A stretch of DNA of 64,000 nucleotides from Artemisia argyi (Eukaryota; Streptophyta; Magnoliopsida; Asterales; Asteraceae). The position numbers and the translations under genes were made by a program. The stretch's first letter is position 1; every line of letters starts with the position of its first letter. The notes under the pieces are model-generated. The model was not told the DNA's origin, ran no database searches, and worked only from the letters and a program-made list of their open reading frames with translations. The stretch spans positions 66,335,607-66,399,606 of the forward strand of contig CM060691.1 in the NCBI GenBank assembly GCA_030686995.1, in the 5' to 3' direction. Below, in pieces: positions 22,455 to 35,600 of the stretch.

Positions 22455-24185
22455 TGGTGGAAAACTAGAAGGGGGGTTGAATAGTTTTACATCTTTTTAA
22501 TTTTATTATGAAAACTTAGTTTAGTTTTAAAACCTTGTTTACTTTTAAAACTTTGATTCAATCTTATGTGAACTCAAATCTTGAACAATATGAACAACTT
22601 TATCTAAGTATGAAAAATAATAATGATGTAAACTAAGTATGTGAAATCAACACATGCATAATATAAACAAGTATAGCTATATACGAGAGATAAGTAAGTA
22701 AACGTTTATTTTATAATCCTTAATTATAGTTTTGTATGAAAACTATACTTGATAAAAATGATCAATTATATGTATGTTATCTTTTTAGTTTGATTGTAAA
22801 AACTTTATTTTGTGAATAAAACTTTTGTTTGATCTTTAAGTGAAATCAACACTAGCACTATATGAGCAACTATATATATACTTTTACGTCTACAAAAGTA
22901 ATAACGATATAAGCAAGATAGTAAGTAAGAGATGGAATGATCTAACCGCGAGACAAAGGATTTATAGTGGTTCGGCTATAAGGACACCTTCCGTGCCCTA
23001 CTCAACTCCCCGAGTCACCTACTCGAGAGTTTTCTTCACTATGTCAACAAGCTCCCTTATGGCGGAGAAAACCTTACTCAACTTTTGCTTACACTAATTA
23101 ACGACACTAAGCTAAATGTCGAGTTCTAATCCTAGCTAGAACCAATCTCATACAACTAATCACTACACGCCTTCTTCACAACTTCTTCTTCACGACTTCA
23201 ATCTCTTCACTACTTCACGACTTCTATTTCTTCAATACTTCAACTTCTTCACACCTTCTTCACAACTAATTCACAAATTGTTCACACCTAAGCACACCAC
23301 TATCTTCTTTACACCAACACTACTTATTCACACCACTATGTTCTTCACAACTTCTTTACTTACATACCTTACTAGCCTAACTCCTTATATCTACAACTAT
23401 CTAATTAATATTCACAACTTATACACAAATGAATGAATAATATACAAATGGTGATGTAGAAACAACTTAGGTGAAGGGATCACACTAAGTTGTAATACTT
23501 TTTGTCTTGATGATAGAAGTATTCTTCTTTTGCACTTGGATGGTAGAAGCTTGAATCACTTGGAACCAAAAGCTTATGATAATATTATCAAAGGATTAGA
23601 AGGAATAGAAGAGAGGATTTAGATCAGAAAGTTTGAGGTGCAAAAGGTGAAAAAAAATCTATGGAATGAACCAGTATTTATTGTGGAAAAAATACTGTTT
23701 GGGAGCGTGTGTGGTCCCCTTAATTGTGTGGCTGGTCCCCTTAATTTACTAGCCAGTCCCCTTAATGATTAAGGGGCCGCCTAACCAAAAAAATATTTTC
23801 TTCAAAATTTTTGTCTTTTTGTGGGGAAGGTTTTTCCTGAAGAGTATAGCCGTTTTTTTTTTTGTAGAAATTTGAATTCAAAATATTTATTCTGAATAAA
23901 ACATTTCTTTATAAATACAAAAATATTTTGTATAAGTTTAAAAATGTTTGTCCCACTTTATAAAAAATGTAAGGTTTGTAAAAATAAAAATTTCTTTGAT
24001 CATAAAATGGATTAAACATTTTGTTCATTCATACCTTAAGTGATTTGAATGTAAAGTGAATATTTATCACTAAATACTTGTTTACGTCATAATTTTTAGC
24101 TCAATGGGTTTAGGTTTTGTAATTATCAAAACATAAAGATATCGATAAATGTTAATAATGTTTTTAGGCAGTATTTATATCAACA
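22455..24185 (-). mobile_element. Second copia 5' LTR (1731 bp)
   Basis: Same family as 18945-20234 (shared GGAAAACTAGAAGGGGGGTT start and ATATCAACA end) but about 440 bp longer. The extra length is an AT-rich segment near 22560-22900 that is also present in the LTR fragment at 4430-5372. Its right edge abuts the inside of element A's 5' LTR, at the point matching 57752 in A's 3' LTR, so this copia inserted into A. Its coding part has not been found in the window. Confidence 0.8.
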
Positions 24186-24567
24186 ATGCTTGTCGCCTGA
24201 TGAATAGTGCTTGTATTCAACTTATTACTTATTGAACTCTATCAATTCACTCAACTTTATGTTGAATTTTTAGCATGTTTTATCTCAGGTCCGTAAGTGA
24301 CTTTCAGCTTGGATGGGCGGCGCAAGAGATGGATATCGATATGATGGACCATGTTTAATTAAAATTTTCACTCGATAATGTTTGAGCTTCTAAAAACTTA
24401 TTTATCTTTTGGGACCTTGTTAACTTTGATAATTATCGAATGTGAAGCATGAACTTTTAATAAAAACGATTTTGTTTTTGGAGTTGTTTACTATATTTGT
24501 ACAATGTGATTGATGTATAGCACCCCATGTCCCTTTCTGCTGCCCTCTTAAAAATGGGGGTGTTATA
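24186..24567 (+). mobile_element. Element A 5' LTR, right-hand remnant
   Basis: Matches 57753-58145 closely, including CTTGGATGGGCGGCGCAAGA and the end GTGTTATA. It is followed by the primer site, so it is the 5' LTR of the plus-strand chromovirus. The first about 2.3 kb of the LTR are missing from the window, displaced or lost at the copia insertion. Confidence 0.9.
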
Positions 24568-24569
24568 GA

Positions 24570-24582
24570 TTGGTACCAGAGC
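24570..24582 (+). other. Primer-binding site of element A
   Basis: TTGGTACCAGAGC two bases after the 5' LTR end, initiator-Met type. It sets element A on the plus strand, matching the gag-pol at 50909-55350. Confidence 0.9.
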
Positions 24583-24752
24583 ACAAATTATAGTGAACTA
24601 GGTCTTTTTTTTTTAAATCATGAGCTTCTATTATCTTGTCCGATATTCATGTGCGCCTACTCCCGAGCTTCCTATTTCTCCCTCGTATATTTATCTTAAT
24701 CATGCTATATTAAAAATAATTATAAGAACTATAATTATTTCCTATCTTGTCC
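24583..24752 (+). other. Element A leader, first part
   Basis: Untranslated leader from the primer site to the insertion point of element B. It ends with TGTCC (24748-24752), the left copy of B's target duplication. The leader resumes at 45961. Confidence 0.8.
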
Positions 24753-26219
24753 TGTCACACCCCCGAAATACCTGAATGGCAGCGGAATGGAATACCTGGG
24801 GGTGACTGTCATAGCACCACAGTTACAGTTATATTGAATGACCTAAAGTGTCGTTTTGAAAATACATTGTTTGATTCATTCAAAATATTCAGAGTTATAA
24901 AACATAGGTCCCAAAAGTCTTGGAAAGTTTAAGGAAATAAGTTTAGTACAATCAAACGATAGTTCATAAGTGCATGAAAATCCAAAATAAGACGCGTCAT
25001 CCTTGATACTCAATGAAATGACTCCATGCATGTCATGAGGAATATGTCTTAGTTACCTAAAAATACATTGCGAAAATGGTCAACAATAATGTTGGTGAAT
25101 AATCATAGGTTTGTAAGTTAAATCGTATGTACATTGGCCACAAGTATAAAGTAAACCGACAAAATGTCAAAAGTAATACATTGGCTCTTAAGCTCATGAC
25201 CCCGAAGCTAGACGTTACTTGGCCCCAAATGAGTGTTTACCAGACACTCTAAATGTATTACACATGAAATGCATTCGTACCCGTTGGAGCAACCCAAACA
25301 CGAATGGAGGAGTCACCCTCAATAGATCTATTCACTAACTCTCGCTTGTAGATTAATTAACGCTCCATAATAATAAAGGGGACTTGTCATGACGTGGTAA
25401 TAAGGCAACTTAAGCAATGTAAGGAATTTAATACTTTGGCATGTACAGAAAAATAAGTAATGCAATGTATTCTCCCCCGTGGGATTTGAAATCAAATATG
25501 TAATTGAAAACGGGGCTATGAAAACTCACCTGAAGTGATAGTACAATGTGATGAAATAATCGGGACAACAAGGCGCGAACACTAGCCGCAACCTAATATG
25601 AGTAATAACGATCTACTTTAGATCATGCCGTGATGTAATTAATGCAGATACACATGATACCTATACCACTCGTAACTTGAAAATACTAGTTATTGTCAAA
25701 GTAAGGTATTTTACATACTTAGGAAAAATAAGTCCAACTATACTTATAAAAACTTGTCGTAATATATCATATATAAAATGTTAGTGTTATATTCCTCGTT
25801 TTGAAAACATTAAAATAACGCCAATTAGTCGTATAAATAAGCTTTGGGTCGTACGTACTTCATTAGTTAAGAATATAATTCTTGAACAATAAATCTAGAA
25901 AATATAACATTTAGTACGTAGTTATATTATTTCTATTAGTGACTATAATTATATATATAGTTTTGACGATTTTAAAACGTGTATAACTTTGTCGTTTTAA
26001 GTTCATTTTCCTCGTTCTTTATATCCACGGATTCGTCTTAACATGTATTAATATATTTTTGATAGTTCGGCTCCATTAGATTACGTCTAACGCCTCTCTT
26101 TGTACGTCGAAAATCGTCCAACAGCACGTAATTTCAGAAAAATAGTTTTTGTCATTAAACTTGCAAAAATCATAACTCCTTCGTTATAAGCTCGTTTTAA
26201 TCTGTTCTTTCGCCCACGG
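24753..26219 (-). mobile_element. Element B left LTR, first part
   Basis: Aligns base for base with 42955 to about 44422 apart from scattered substitutions. It stops at CACGG (26215-26219), where element C inserted. Confidence 0.9.
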
Positions 26220-29200
26220 TGTAACACCCCCATTTCATGGTTGCAGCGGAATTCAAACTGGGTGTTACTCGACGGCACAATAGTCACAATAATAGAAAAC
26301 GAACTCTAATTGAGTCGTTTTAAAAGATTTATCATTCAAATTATATAAATATCAGAGATTACAAAATGAAGTCCCAAATGGTTCCATGTTTACAATTTAC
26401 ATTAAATGAGTTTTTGAATGATAATAAAATTTATAGCCCTCTTGAGTATCCGTGCCCTTCCGTGCCATCCTTGATCGTCATGAACCTGAAATACATGCTT
26501 GAGAGGTCAACACAAAGGTTGAGTGATATTCATAGAGTTTGTTTAATGTTTGAACACAATATGTTGGTAGTGTGAGTTATAGGCTCACACCAATGTTTGG
26601 AAAGCAAAATAGGTAGGCTATGTTGTTATACGCCAATAAAATGTATTATACACTAAGCTTATGACACCAAAACGTTAACGTGTACCAATATCGATCGGCG
26701 GTTTTATCCCAGTAGGTATGTTGCTGGCATACCCAGGTCTCAAATATTAATGCATTTGTATGAATGTATTCACTACAAATGGGATTCGTCAATCCCAATA
26801 GGCCTATTCACAATATTTGTGCTCACTATTGCTAGTGATTAAATGGTTCATAATAAGGGATCTCGGTTTACCAAGGTTGGTACTTAGTGATAATAAAACA
26901 ATCAGGCAAGCATACAATTTAAAAACATTGTGCTCGGTTAAAAATAGCATGTATTCCCCCCAAGGGTTTGTAAAACAATTAAGTAATGGAAAGTGGGGCT
27001 ATGAACTCACCTTAAGTAAGATATCAAGTAATGAATGTGATGGTCGAATCGCGAAGGTTTCTACCAGCAACCTATAATAGAATGTTGCGACTTAGGATCG
27101 GAGTAAAGAATATGAATAAGTGCCTATATATATATCTTGCATTTAGTCCATGATGTGGTATGATGTATATTGTAAGTCTTTGAAAGAAAAGATTCATGAA
27201 TATGTATGTTCTGTATATCGTTTACTACCGTTCGGGCCGACATAATTCAGAAGTCATGTTAGTAAGCGTTCGAGGAGCCAGGACACTTTAAATCGTAAAT
27301 CCACAACTCAACTCGACGGCTTACATAATGAACACCTCACATGAGGCTCCCTACTATTGTAGTAGTTGATAAAATATATAGATATAAGCTTTGATCCGAA
27401 AAGTTACATGTCCGATATTTGAATAAACTTAGGAAAGTTTATTAGTACATGAAGATTGTTATTAGGGTATGTTTCATAATTCTTGTATGACCATTTTCTC
27501 TTTGTAATATCTCATGGTTCCTTTTAAGTGAAGTAGATCCAAATTGTTTGTTCAAGTTATCGTCAACTCTTTGTTTCATGTTTACGCCTAAGTAAGCTTA
27601 CATGGTCATTTCGTCATGGCCTAGCCATGACCTTTGGTCCTTGTCCCAAGGTCATGAGACACAACCTTGGCTCTAGCCATGGTTGTGGTCTTGATTATAG
27701 GTCATAAGACCTCTTGTTCCTTTTAAAGTATAACCATAATATAGTGACTTTGGCCTAAAAATGGACTGTTTAGAATTTGAAGAATTTTATCACTCGAAAA
27801 GCATTTTCAGGGCTCGAGCTTCTTGCTGCCTGAACGAAAACGTCGTTCCGGACAACTTTCGTGTTTTAACTTTTTGATGAATCGGAGCAGAAGTGGGACT
27901 TTCAAAATTAAAATTTGATCAGAATGCTATTTATGCAGTTTTGCCAAAAATCTTTGGTAACTTCAAATGGGCGTAACTTTTGACTCGTATACTCGTTTTG
28001 GGTGGTTCAAATTGCTATGGTTTCCTTGTTAAGTCCTCTACTGTAATAGATAATGATCAAATATCATATTTTTACCATTTTGATCAGGTCTTACCAAGAA
28101 AGTCACTAGTTTGCTTGTTATAGTAACTTATCTTAACAATCAATAACAATAACTTGTTTTGCTCACTTTTATACATCATGGACATGATAACAAGACAATA
28201 TATATCATGAATGATATGTAAATAGAATGAACATGATTATTTAACAAGAAGCAAGTTAGGGTTTGCTTACAACTTGTGAAGAAACTAACTAGAACCAAGA
28301 TCAAGACCAAGAACCACTACTTAATCTTCCAAATATTTTCCAACCATAGCCAAGCTTCCATATCAAAAACCCTATCTTATAATCCCTTGATAAACACTAA
28401 TATATCACAAAAACAAGCCTTAGTAAAAATCTTCACTAAGAACACTTGGAAATTTGATGAGTTTTTGTGGTGTTTTTATAGAGTTTTATGGTTGAAAGGT
28501 GTTAAGGATCAACTAGGAACTATGACTTGAACTTGTGATGGATTGAATGAGCAAGATCAATGATCAAAATGGTGCATTTATATGGTTTTGGGTCGTTGGT
28601 ATTGCAAGAGAAAGGAAGAGAATGAGCTCTCTTTTATACCAAAAATGAGGAGGTTACAATGTTGACTTGTCAACACTTGGAGACCAAGTTGTAATTAAGT
28701 GATGAACTATGGGTAAATTCATGAGATGAAGCCACATGGGTGGTGAATCCCCCCTCCTAGGGCGGTTCACAAAGCTTGGGGAGGAAGGTTTGGCTTTTTG
28801 GTGATATAATCCAAGATATGGTGTTAGTTTTGGCTCCGTAAAATGCTAACCGTAAATGGTTAAGCCACGAAATGTAAAACCGGGTGTCGTAAAATTATGG
28901 AATTCGAAAGTATTGTTAAACATGTCCATATGTTCCATAATAAAATATAAAATGAGTGGTAGGTTCCATTTGGGTGGTAAAACCCTGCTAAAAACTGGAA
29001 ACACGGGTCTAAAACGCGTAATACGTAAAATGTACGAATATTGCGTAAAATTGAGAAAAGTAAAATGTTACTTTTCTAATAGGATAAAAATGATTTAAAA
29101 TGACTTATAATTTCTAGACTGGGCTCAGTCTAGTGTCGGTTGGTATTAAATGTCTTTTAGACATCAAACCGTAAGCCTAAAAATCAAGGAATGACTTATA

Positions 29201-29715
29201 AAATCAAGGAATGATTTTTGGTCAATGGAGGAGGGAAAAATATGTTGACTTTTTCTAATAAGTTGAAAACTCAAATAGTCTTAGAAATGCGGTGCAGGTA
29301 TAGGCTAAGGTTACGGCTGAGTAAAAACGCTTAAAACTGAAAATTCCAGTTTTTTCACGGCCGAGGTTTATTTTGGTCATGTTTTTCTCAGTCATGATTT
29401 ATTCTCAAATAAATCATGAGTGTGTCAAACATTTTTCTGATACGGGGAAAATTAACGCGACCGAGTTTCGTTGTACGTAGAATTTCTTAATGACGTTTTA
29501 CCCTAAAACTTGTAATTCCGTGTAATTCCTTAATAACTTTCACGAAAATGAGCTTATGAATGTCAAACTTTTAATTTGCCATGGAAATGATTTATCACTT
29601 GAGCCCAAGAAATAAAAATCAAATTTCGAGAAAATTTTCGGGAAAAATGAATAGTAAAAGTGAATAGTGAAATTTTCCAGGAATGGTAATTAACCTGAAA
29701 ATGTGAATTGTTACA
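26220..29715 (-). mobile_element. Element C 3' LTR (left)
   Basis: Begins TGTAACACCCCC and ends GAATTGTTACA on the plus strand. Small ORFs inside (26366-26575, 26817-27077, 28856-29098) recur unchanged or nearly so in the other LTR only because the LTRs are young; they show no domain and are not called genes. Confidence 0.9.
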
Positions 29716-29733
29716 GTCTCTACCCCTTACGGG

Positions 29734-29752
29734 GAACTTCGTCCTGAAGTTC
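29734..29752 (-). other. Hairpin beside polypurine tract of element C
   Basis: GAACTTCGTCCTGAAGTTC: the same hairpin as in elements 1 and B, with one change at the loop-closing pair. Confidence 0.7.
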
Positions 29753-29900
29753 TGTGTGTATCATATGTTGGAGTGGTGTCGATGAAAAGGTGTGGTTACT
29801 TATGAGGACTAAAGTCTGGGATTACCGGTGATGTAATTTGATTTGTCATTTCAGTGTATGGTGTAGGATGAGGCTTACTTTTATATAGGAAAGGTATGGT

Positions 29901-30030
29901 AATAGTCGAATATCAAAGGAAATTGATATAGCAGTCGAATATTAATAGGAATTGATATAGTAGTTGAATATCAAAATAGAACTTGATATAGTTGTCAAGT
30001 ATCAATAGCAATTGATATAAGAATCGAATC
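29901..30030. repeat. About four degenerate 30-bp repeats in element C
   Basis: Units built on GAATTGATATAG then a CGAATATCAA-like segment. They are imperfect and AT-rich; the minus-strand ORF over them is only a translation of the repeat. Confidence 0.7.
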
Positions 30031-30088
30031 ATGGAATAAGCGTTGAACGTGTGGTTGGACCAAGTCCTGTTTGAATTGTAGGGCTGCC

Positions 30089-30264
30089 CATGCATATGGC
30101 TACATGGCTTCTCAATGAGTTTGGTACGACTGCACATGCGTATGGTTACATGGCCCCGTAATGAGTTTGGTACGACTGCACATGCATATGGTTACATGGC
30201 CTCGCAATGAGTTTGTTACGACTGCACATGCATATGGTTACATGGCCTCGCAATGAGTTTGTTA
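30089..30264. repeat. Four 46-bp tandem repeats in element C
   Basis: Units start CATGCATATGGTTACATGGC at 30089, 30135, 30181 and 30227, exact 46-bp spacing. The last two are almost identical. The core CATGCATATG is palindromic-like. Confidence 0.9.
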
Positions 30265-30436
30265 GTTATTGCACTATCATTATGAAAACCAAAATGTAAA
30301 TCTCTTACTAATGGAAATTGGGATAGTTGTTGCAATCGTAGCCTAGTAGGTAATCTGTTGTTGTATCTAGTGTTTATTGACTTCATACTTATGTTATTTC
30401 GGATATAAATAAGCCCACTTGTTTATAATTCTTTAT

Positions 30437-30546
30437 TTACATAGAGAGGCATCCCAAACAATGTAACTAAAGGAATATAAACGTATGGTTCGATGATTTA
30501 TAATTTCTTTATTTAAATGAAAAGGCATCCCAATCCATTCAAATAA
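30437..30546. other. Pair of loop-sharing hairpins in element C
   Basis: TTACAT (30437-30442) pairs with ATGTAA (30461-30466). TTATTTAAATG (30509-30519) pairs with CATTCAAATAA (30536-30546, one mismatch). Both loops contain GGCATCCCAA. They correspond to the stronger hairpins at 605-638 and 677-718 of element 1. Confidence 0.7.
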
Positions 30547-31658
30547 GGACATTATAAATCATCCTACTCAAGAATTCCCGACACAACATTCATACTTAGC
30601 CGGTGAGTTACAAGGTAGTGTATTACGAGATGATACTGGTGTTCCAAAAGTACAAGATGAATATTCAATCTTGTAAAGCTGATGAGGGTGCTTGTGGTGT
30701 AACTAAGGATGATTTGAGCTTTAAAAGTGCATCAAGATCTGTTAATGAGCTTGTGGTTCCAACGGTTGTGAAGATAATGATGTGATATGTTGATGAACAA
30801 AAGTGTGTAGTGTATGTTTAACATTAATACTCTTAGGTATAGATGTTGAGTTTGCTTTAAAAATCTTAAAAGATTTTAAAAGTTTATGATGGAATGGTAT
30901 CCTTAGGACCTAAACAGGATAGTACTTCTACAGGATGAAGAGAAGAATTGATAACTATCCCCAGATAGTATTTCGGATTATCTCATAAATGAAAATTTTC
31001 AAGAATGAATTAAGATCATACAAATAAGGTGTTAAGATCTTGCTGAGTGGTAAGACACTATCATGTCTCTAGATTGTTTTAATGTATTCTGGTGATTTAT
31101 CGTCTTCATGTAGGAAATCAATCTAAACATAACCCTAGTACAACTACTCTCAGTATTTGAAAATTTTAAGTCGAATATAGTTAGTCAGACTATATTCCAC
31201 TGTCCCTAGGTTAAATATAGGTGACTAGTCTATATTTAGCCAAGGTTCGATATAATTTTCAAACACCTAAATTAGGTATACTTGTGATATGTCCGTTGCT
31301 TTCGGAAAACTGTCCATGAAACAAAGGCGATGTCAAACAATTCAGTTGCAAGTCCCGCCCATACAAGACTTGTAACCTACATTTCATTGCATAGAAGATA
31401 GTAAGGGTAGGTACGTATGGAAAGGAAGTTTTTAAGTAGTTCTAAAATAGAACATACTTGGCCAGGATCACAAACTTTTAATAATGAAGGTTTCAGAAGA
31501 AAACTTTGATGAATGTAGGGCTGAACTTCAGCTTTTGTAGGTGATGGATTTGTTTGTCCTTTAAAAATCTCATATTTCTAATTAGAAATCGATAGGTTGT
31601 GACGTGTTTTTGATATCATATGAAATGATATTGATGATGTGATGGAATAATTCTAGAG

Positions 31659-32166
31659 ACCATTGCGCAAAACACAATGTCTCGGAAGTAGGTTAGACCA
31701 TTGTGCAATTCACAATGTCTGGGAAGTAGGTTAGACCATTGTGTGACTCAAAACATTTGAGAAATGGTTAAGACCATTGTATAATACAATGTCTTGGAAA
31801 ACCATTGTATCTCACAATGTCTTGGAAAATGAATGAGACCATTGTATCTCACAATGTCTTGAAAAGTGAATGAGACCATTGTATCTCACAGTGTCTTGGA
31901 AAATGAATGAGACCATTGTATCTCACAATGTCTTGGAAATGAATGAGACCATTGTATCTCACAATGTCTTGAAAAGTGAATGAGACCATTGTATCTCACA
32001 ATGTCTTGGAAAATGAATGAGACCATTGTATCTCACAATGTCTTAGAAATGAATGAGACCATTGTATCTCACAATGTCTTGGAAAATGAATGAGACCATT
32101 GTATCTCACAATGTCTTGGAAAATGAATGAGACCATTGTATCTCACAATGTCTTGGAAAATGAATG
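31659..32166. repeat. Fourteen tandem units of about 37 bp, each a small hairpin
   Basis: Each unit starts ACCATTGT; most continue ATCTCACAATGTC so that CATTGT pairs with ACAATG around a 5-base loop, followed by TTGGAAAATGAATGAG. The first four units are diverged and the last ten nearly uniform, suggesting rightward amplification. It lies close to the primer-site end of element C, in its leader. Confidence 0.9.
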
Positions 32167-32277
32167 TTGGAGTAGGAACATGATTGGGAGAGTGTGGCTG
32201 TGCCGAAATGCCTTAGAATAGGCATACACAGATATGTTTAGTCCATTGTTTAGATAAATGATTGAAAATAAACCGAG

Positions 32278-32510
32278 TTTATATATCAATATACTAATAT
32301 GTTCATGTAGTATAGAATGCCTAGTGTGTATATATCAATATACGTATGTTCATGTAGCATAAAATGCTTACGGGGAAATGCTCAATTAGTGTAAGGGTAC
32401 ATATATCAATATGCAATTATGTTTGTGTAGCGTAAAAATGTCTACGGGGAAATGCTCAAAATGGGTATATATGAATATACTAATATGTTTGTGTAGCATA
32501 ACATGCTTAC
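32278..32510. repeat. Four degenerate repeats of about 60-65 bp in element C
   Basis: Units share TATATATCAATATAC, then ATGTTYRTGTAGYRTAAAATG, and two also share CTACGGGGAAATGCTCAA-type ends. They sit between the 37-bp array and the primer site. Confidence 0.75.
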
Positions 32511-32627
32511 TAAGTCCATAATCGTCTGGAGGATGGAAGACACGAAGAGTGGAAGGCTATAAAATGTTTTTGTTTGTGATTGTAGTTATAGTTTAGGTCT
32601 CACTTAGACCCGTTTCTCTATAACCAT

Positions 32628-32641
32628 GGCTCTGGTACCAA
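32628..32641 (-). other. Primer-binding site of element C
   Basis: The minus strand reads TTGGTACCAGAGCC two bases from the LTR, the same as element 1. Confidence 0.9.
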
Positions 32642-32643
32642 TC

Positions 32644-35600
32644 TGTAACACCCCCAATTCATGGTTGCAGCGGAATTCAAACTGGGTGTTACTCGACGGC
32701 ACAATAGTCACAATAATAGAAAACGAACTCCAATTGAGTCGTTTTAAAAGATTTATCATTCAAATTATATAAATATCAGAGATTACAAAATGAAGTCCCA
32801 AATGGTTCCATGTTTACAATTTACATTAAATGAGTTTTTGAATGATAATAAAATTTATAGCCCTCTTGAGTATCCGTGCCCTTCCGTGCCATCCTTAATC
32901 GTCATGAACCTGAAATACATGCTTGAAAGGTCAACACAAAGGTTGAGTGATATTCATAGAGTTTGTTTAATGTTTGAACACAATATGTTGGTAGTGTGAG
33001 TTATAGGCTCACACCAATGTTTGGAAAGCAAAATAGGTAGGCTATGTTGTTATACGCCCATAAAATGTATTATACACTAAGCTTATGACACCAAAACGTT
33101 AACGTGTACCAATATCGATCGGCGGTTTTATCCCGGTAGTTATGTTGCTGGCATACCCAGGTCTCAAATATTAATGCATTTGTATGAATGTATTCACTAC
33201 AAATGGGATTCGTCAATCCCAATAGGCCTATTCACAATATTTGCGCTCACTATTGCTAGTGATTAAATGGTTCATAATAAGGGATCTCGGTTTAGCAAGG
33301 TTGGTACTTAGTGATAATAAAACAATCAGGCAAGCATACAATTTAAAAACATTGTGCTCGGTTAAAAATAGCATGTATTCCCCTCAAGGGTTTGTAAAAC
33401 AATTAAGTAATGGAAAGTGGGGCTATGAACTCACCTTAAGTAAGATATCAAGTAATGAATGTGATGGTCGAATCGCGAAGGTTTCTACGAGCAACCTATA
33501 ATAGAATGTTGCGACTTAGGATCGGAGTAAAGAATATGAATAAGTGCCTATATATATATCTTGCATTTAGTCCATGATGTGGTATGATGTATATTGTAAG
33601 TCTTTGAAAGAAAAGATTCATGAATATGTATGTTCTGTATATCGTTTACTACCGTTCGGGCCGACATAATTCAGAAGTCATGTTAGTAAGCGTTCGAGGA
33701 GCCAGGACACTTTAACTCGTAAATCCACAACTCAACTCGACGGATTACATAATGAACTCCTCACATGAGGCTCCCTACTATTGTAGTAGTTGATAAAATA
33801 TATAGATATAAGCTTTGATCCGAAAAGTTACATGTCCGATATTTGAATAAACTTAGGAAAGTTTATTAGTACATGAAGATTGTTATTAGGTTATGTTTCA
33901 TAAGTCTTCTATGACCATTTTCTCTTTGTAATATCTCATGGTTCCTTTTAAGTGAAGTAGATCCAAATTGTTTGTTCAAGTTATCGTCAACTCTTTGTTT
34001 CATGTTTACGCCTAAGTAAGCTTACATGGTCATTTCGTCATGGCCTAGCCATGACCTTTGGTCCTTGTCCCAAGGTCATAAGACACAACCTTGGCTCTAG
34101 CCATGGTTGTGGTCTTGATTATAGGTCATAAGACCCCTTGTTCCTTTTAAAGTATAACCATAATATAGTGACTTTGGCCTAAAAATGGACTGTTTAGAAT
34201 TTGAAGAATTTTATCACTCGAAAAGCGTTTTCAGGGCTCGAGCTTCTTTTTCCCTGAACGAAAACGTCGTTCCGGACAACTTTCATGTTTTAACTTTTTG
34301 ATGAATCGGAGCAGAAGTGGGACTTTCAAAATCAAAATTTGATCAGAATGCTATTTAGGCAGTTTTGCCGAAAATCTTTGGTAACTTCAAATGGGCGTAA
34401 CTTTTGACTCATATACTCGTTTTGGGTGGTTCAAATTGCTATGGTTTCCTTGTTAAGTCCTCTATTGTAATAGATAATGATCAAATATCATATTTTTACC
34501 ATTTTGATCAGGTCTTACCAAGAAAGTCACTAGTTTGCTTGTTATAGTAACTTATCTTAACAATCAATAACAATAACTTGTTTTGCTCACTTTTATACAT
34601 CATGGACATGATAACAAGACAATATATAGCATGAATGATATGTAAATAGAATGAACATGATTATTTAACAAGAAGCAAGTTAGGGTTTGCTTACAACTTG
34701 TGAAGAAACTAACTAGAACCAAGATCAAGACCAAGAACCACTACTGAATCTTCCAAATATTTTCCAACCATAGCCAAGCTTCCATATCAAAAACCCTATC
34801 TTATAATCCCTTGATAAACACTAATCTATCACAAAAACAAGCCTTAGTAAAAATATTCACTAAGAACACTTGGAAATTTGATGTGTTTTTGTGGTGTTTT
34901 TATAGAGTTTTATGGTTGAAAAGTGTTAAGGATCAACTAGGAACTATGACTTGAACTTGTGATGGATTGAATGAGCAAGATCAATGATCAAAATGGTGCA
35001 TTTATATGGTTTTGGGTCATTGGTATTGCAAGAGAAAGGAAGAGAATGAGCTCTCTTTTATACCAAAAATGAGGAGGTTACAATGTTGACTTGTCAACAC
35101 TTGGAGACCAAGTTGTAATTAAGTGATGAACTATGGGTAAATTCATGAGATGAAGCCACATGGGTGGTGAATCCCCCCTCCTAGGGCGGTTCACAAAGCT
35201 TGGGGAGGAAGGTTTGGCTTTTTGGTGATATAATCCAAGATATGGTGTTAGTTTTGGCTCCGTAAAATGCTAACCGTAAATGGTTAAGCCACGAAACGTA
35301 AAACCAAGTGTCGTAAAATTATGGAATTCGAAAGTATTGTTAAACATGTCCATATGTTCCATAATAAAATATAAAATGAGTGGTAGGTTCCATTTGGGTG
35401 GTAAAACCCTGCTAAAAACTGGAAACACGGGTCTAAAACGCGTAATACGTAAAATGTACGAATATTGCGTAAAATTGAGAAAAGTAAAATGTTACTTTTC
35501 TAATAGGATAAAAATGATTTAAAATGACTTATAATGTCTAGACTGGGCTCAGTCTAGTGTCGGTTGGTATTAAATGTCTTTTAGACATCAAACCGTAAGC

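Larger units (their letters stand above)
29716..32643 (-). mobile_element. Element C interior, non-coding
   Basis: Runs from the polypurine side (29716-29733) to the primer site (32628-32641). It contains a hairpin at 29734-29752, a 30-bp repeat (29901-30030), a 46-bp repeat (30089-30264), loop-sharing hairpins (30437-30546), a 37-bp repeat (31659-32166) and a roughly 65-bp repeat (32278-32510). The remainder is AT-rich with no coding similarity on either strand. Confidence 0.85.

Noticed and set aside
26366..27077. Conserved ORFs duplicated at 32790-33501 (and 28856-29098 at 35280-35522)
   Set aside because: They recur only because they lie in the two young LTRs of element C; no domains, and element sense is the other strand.
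31659..32166. CRISPR-like array of palindromic repeats
   Set aside because: Units are contiguous tandem copies without unique spacers, in plant retrotransposon DNA.
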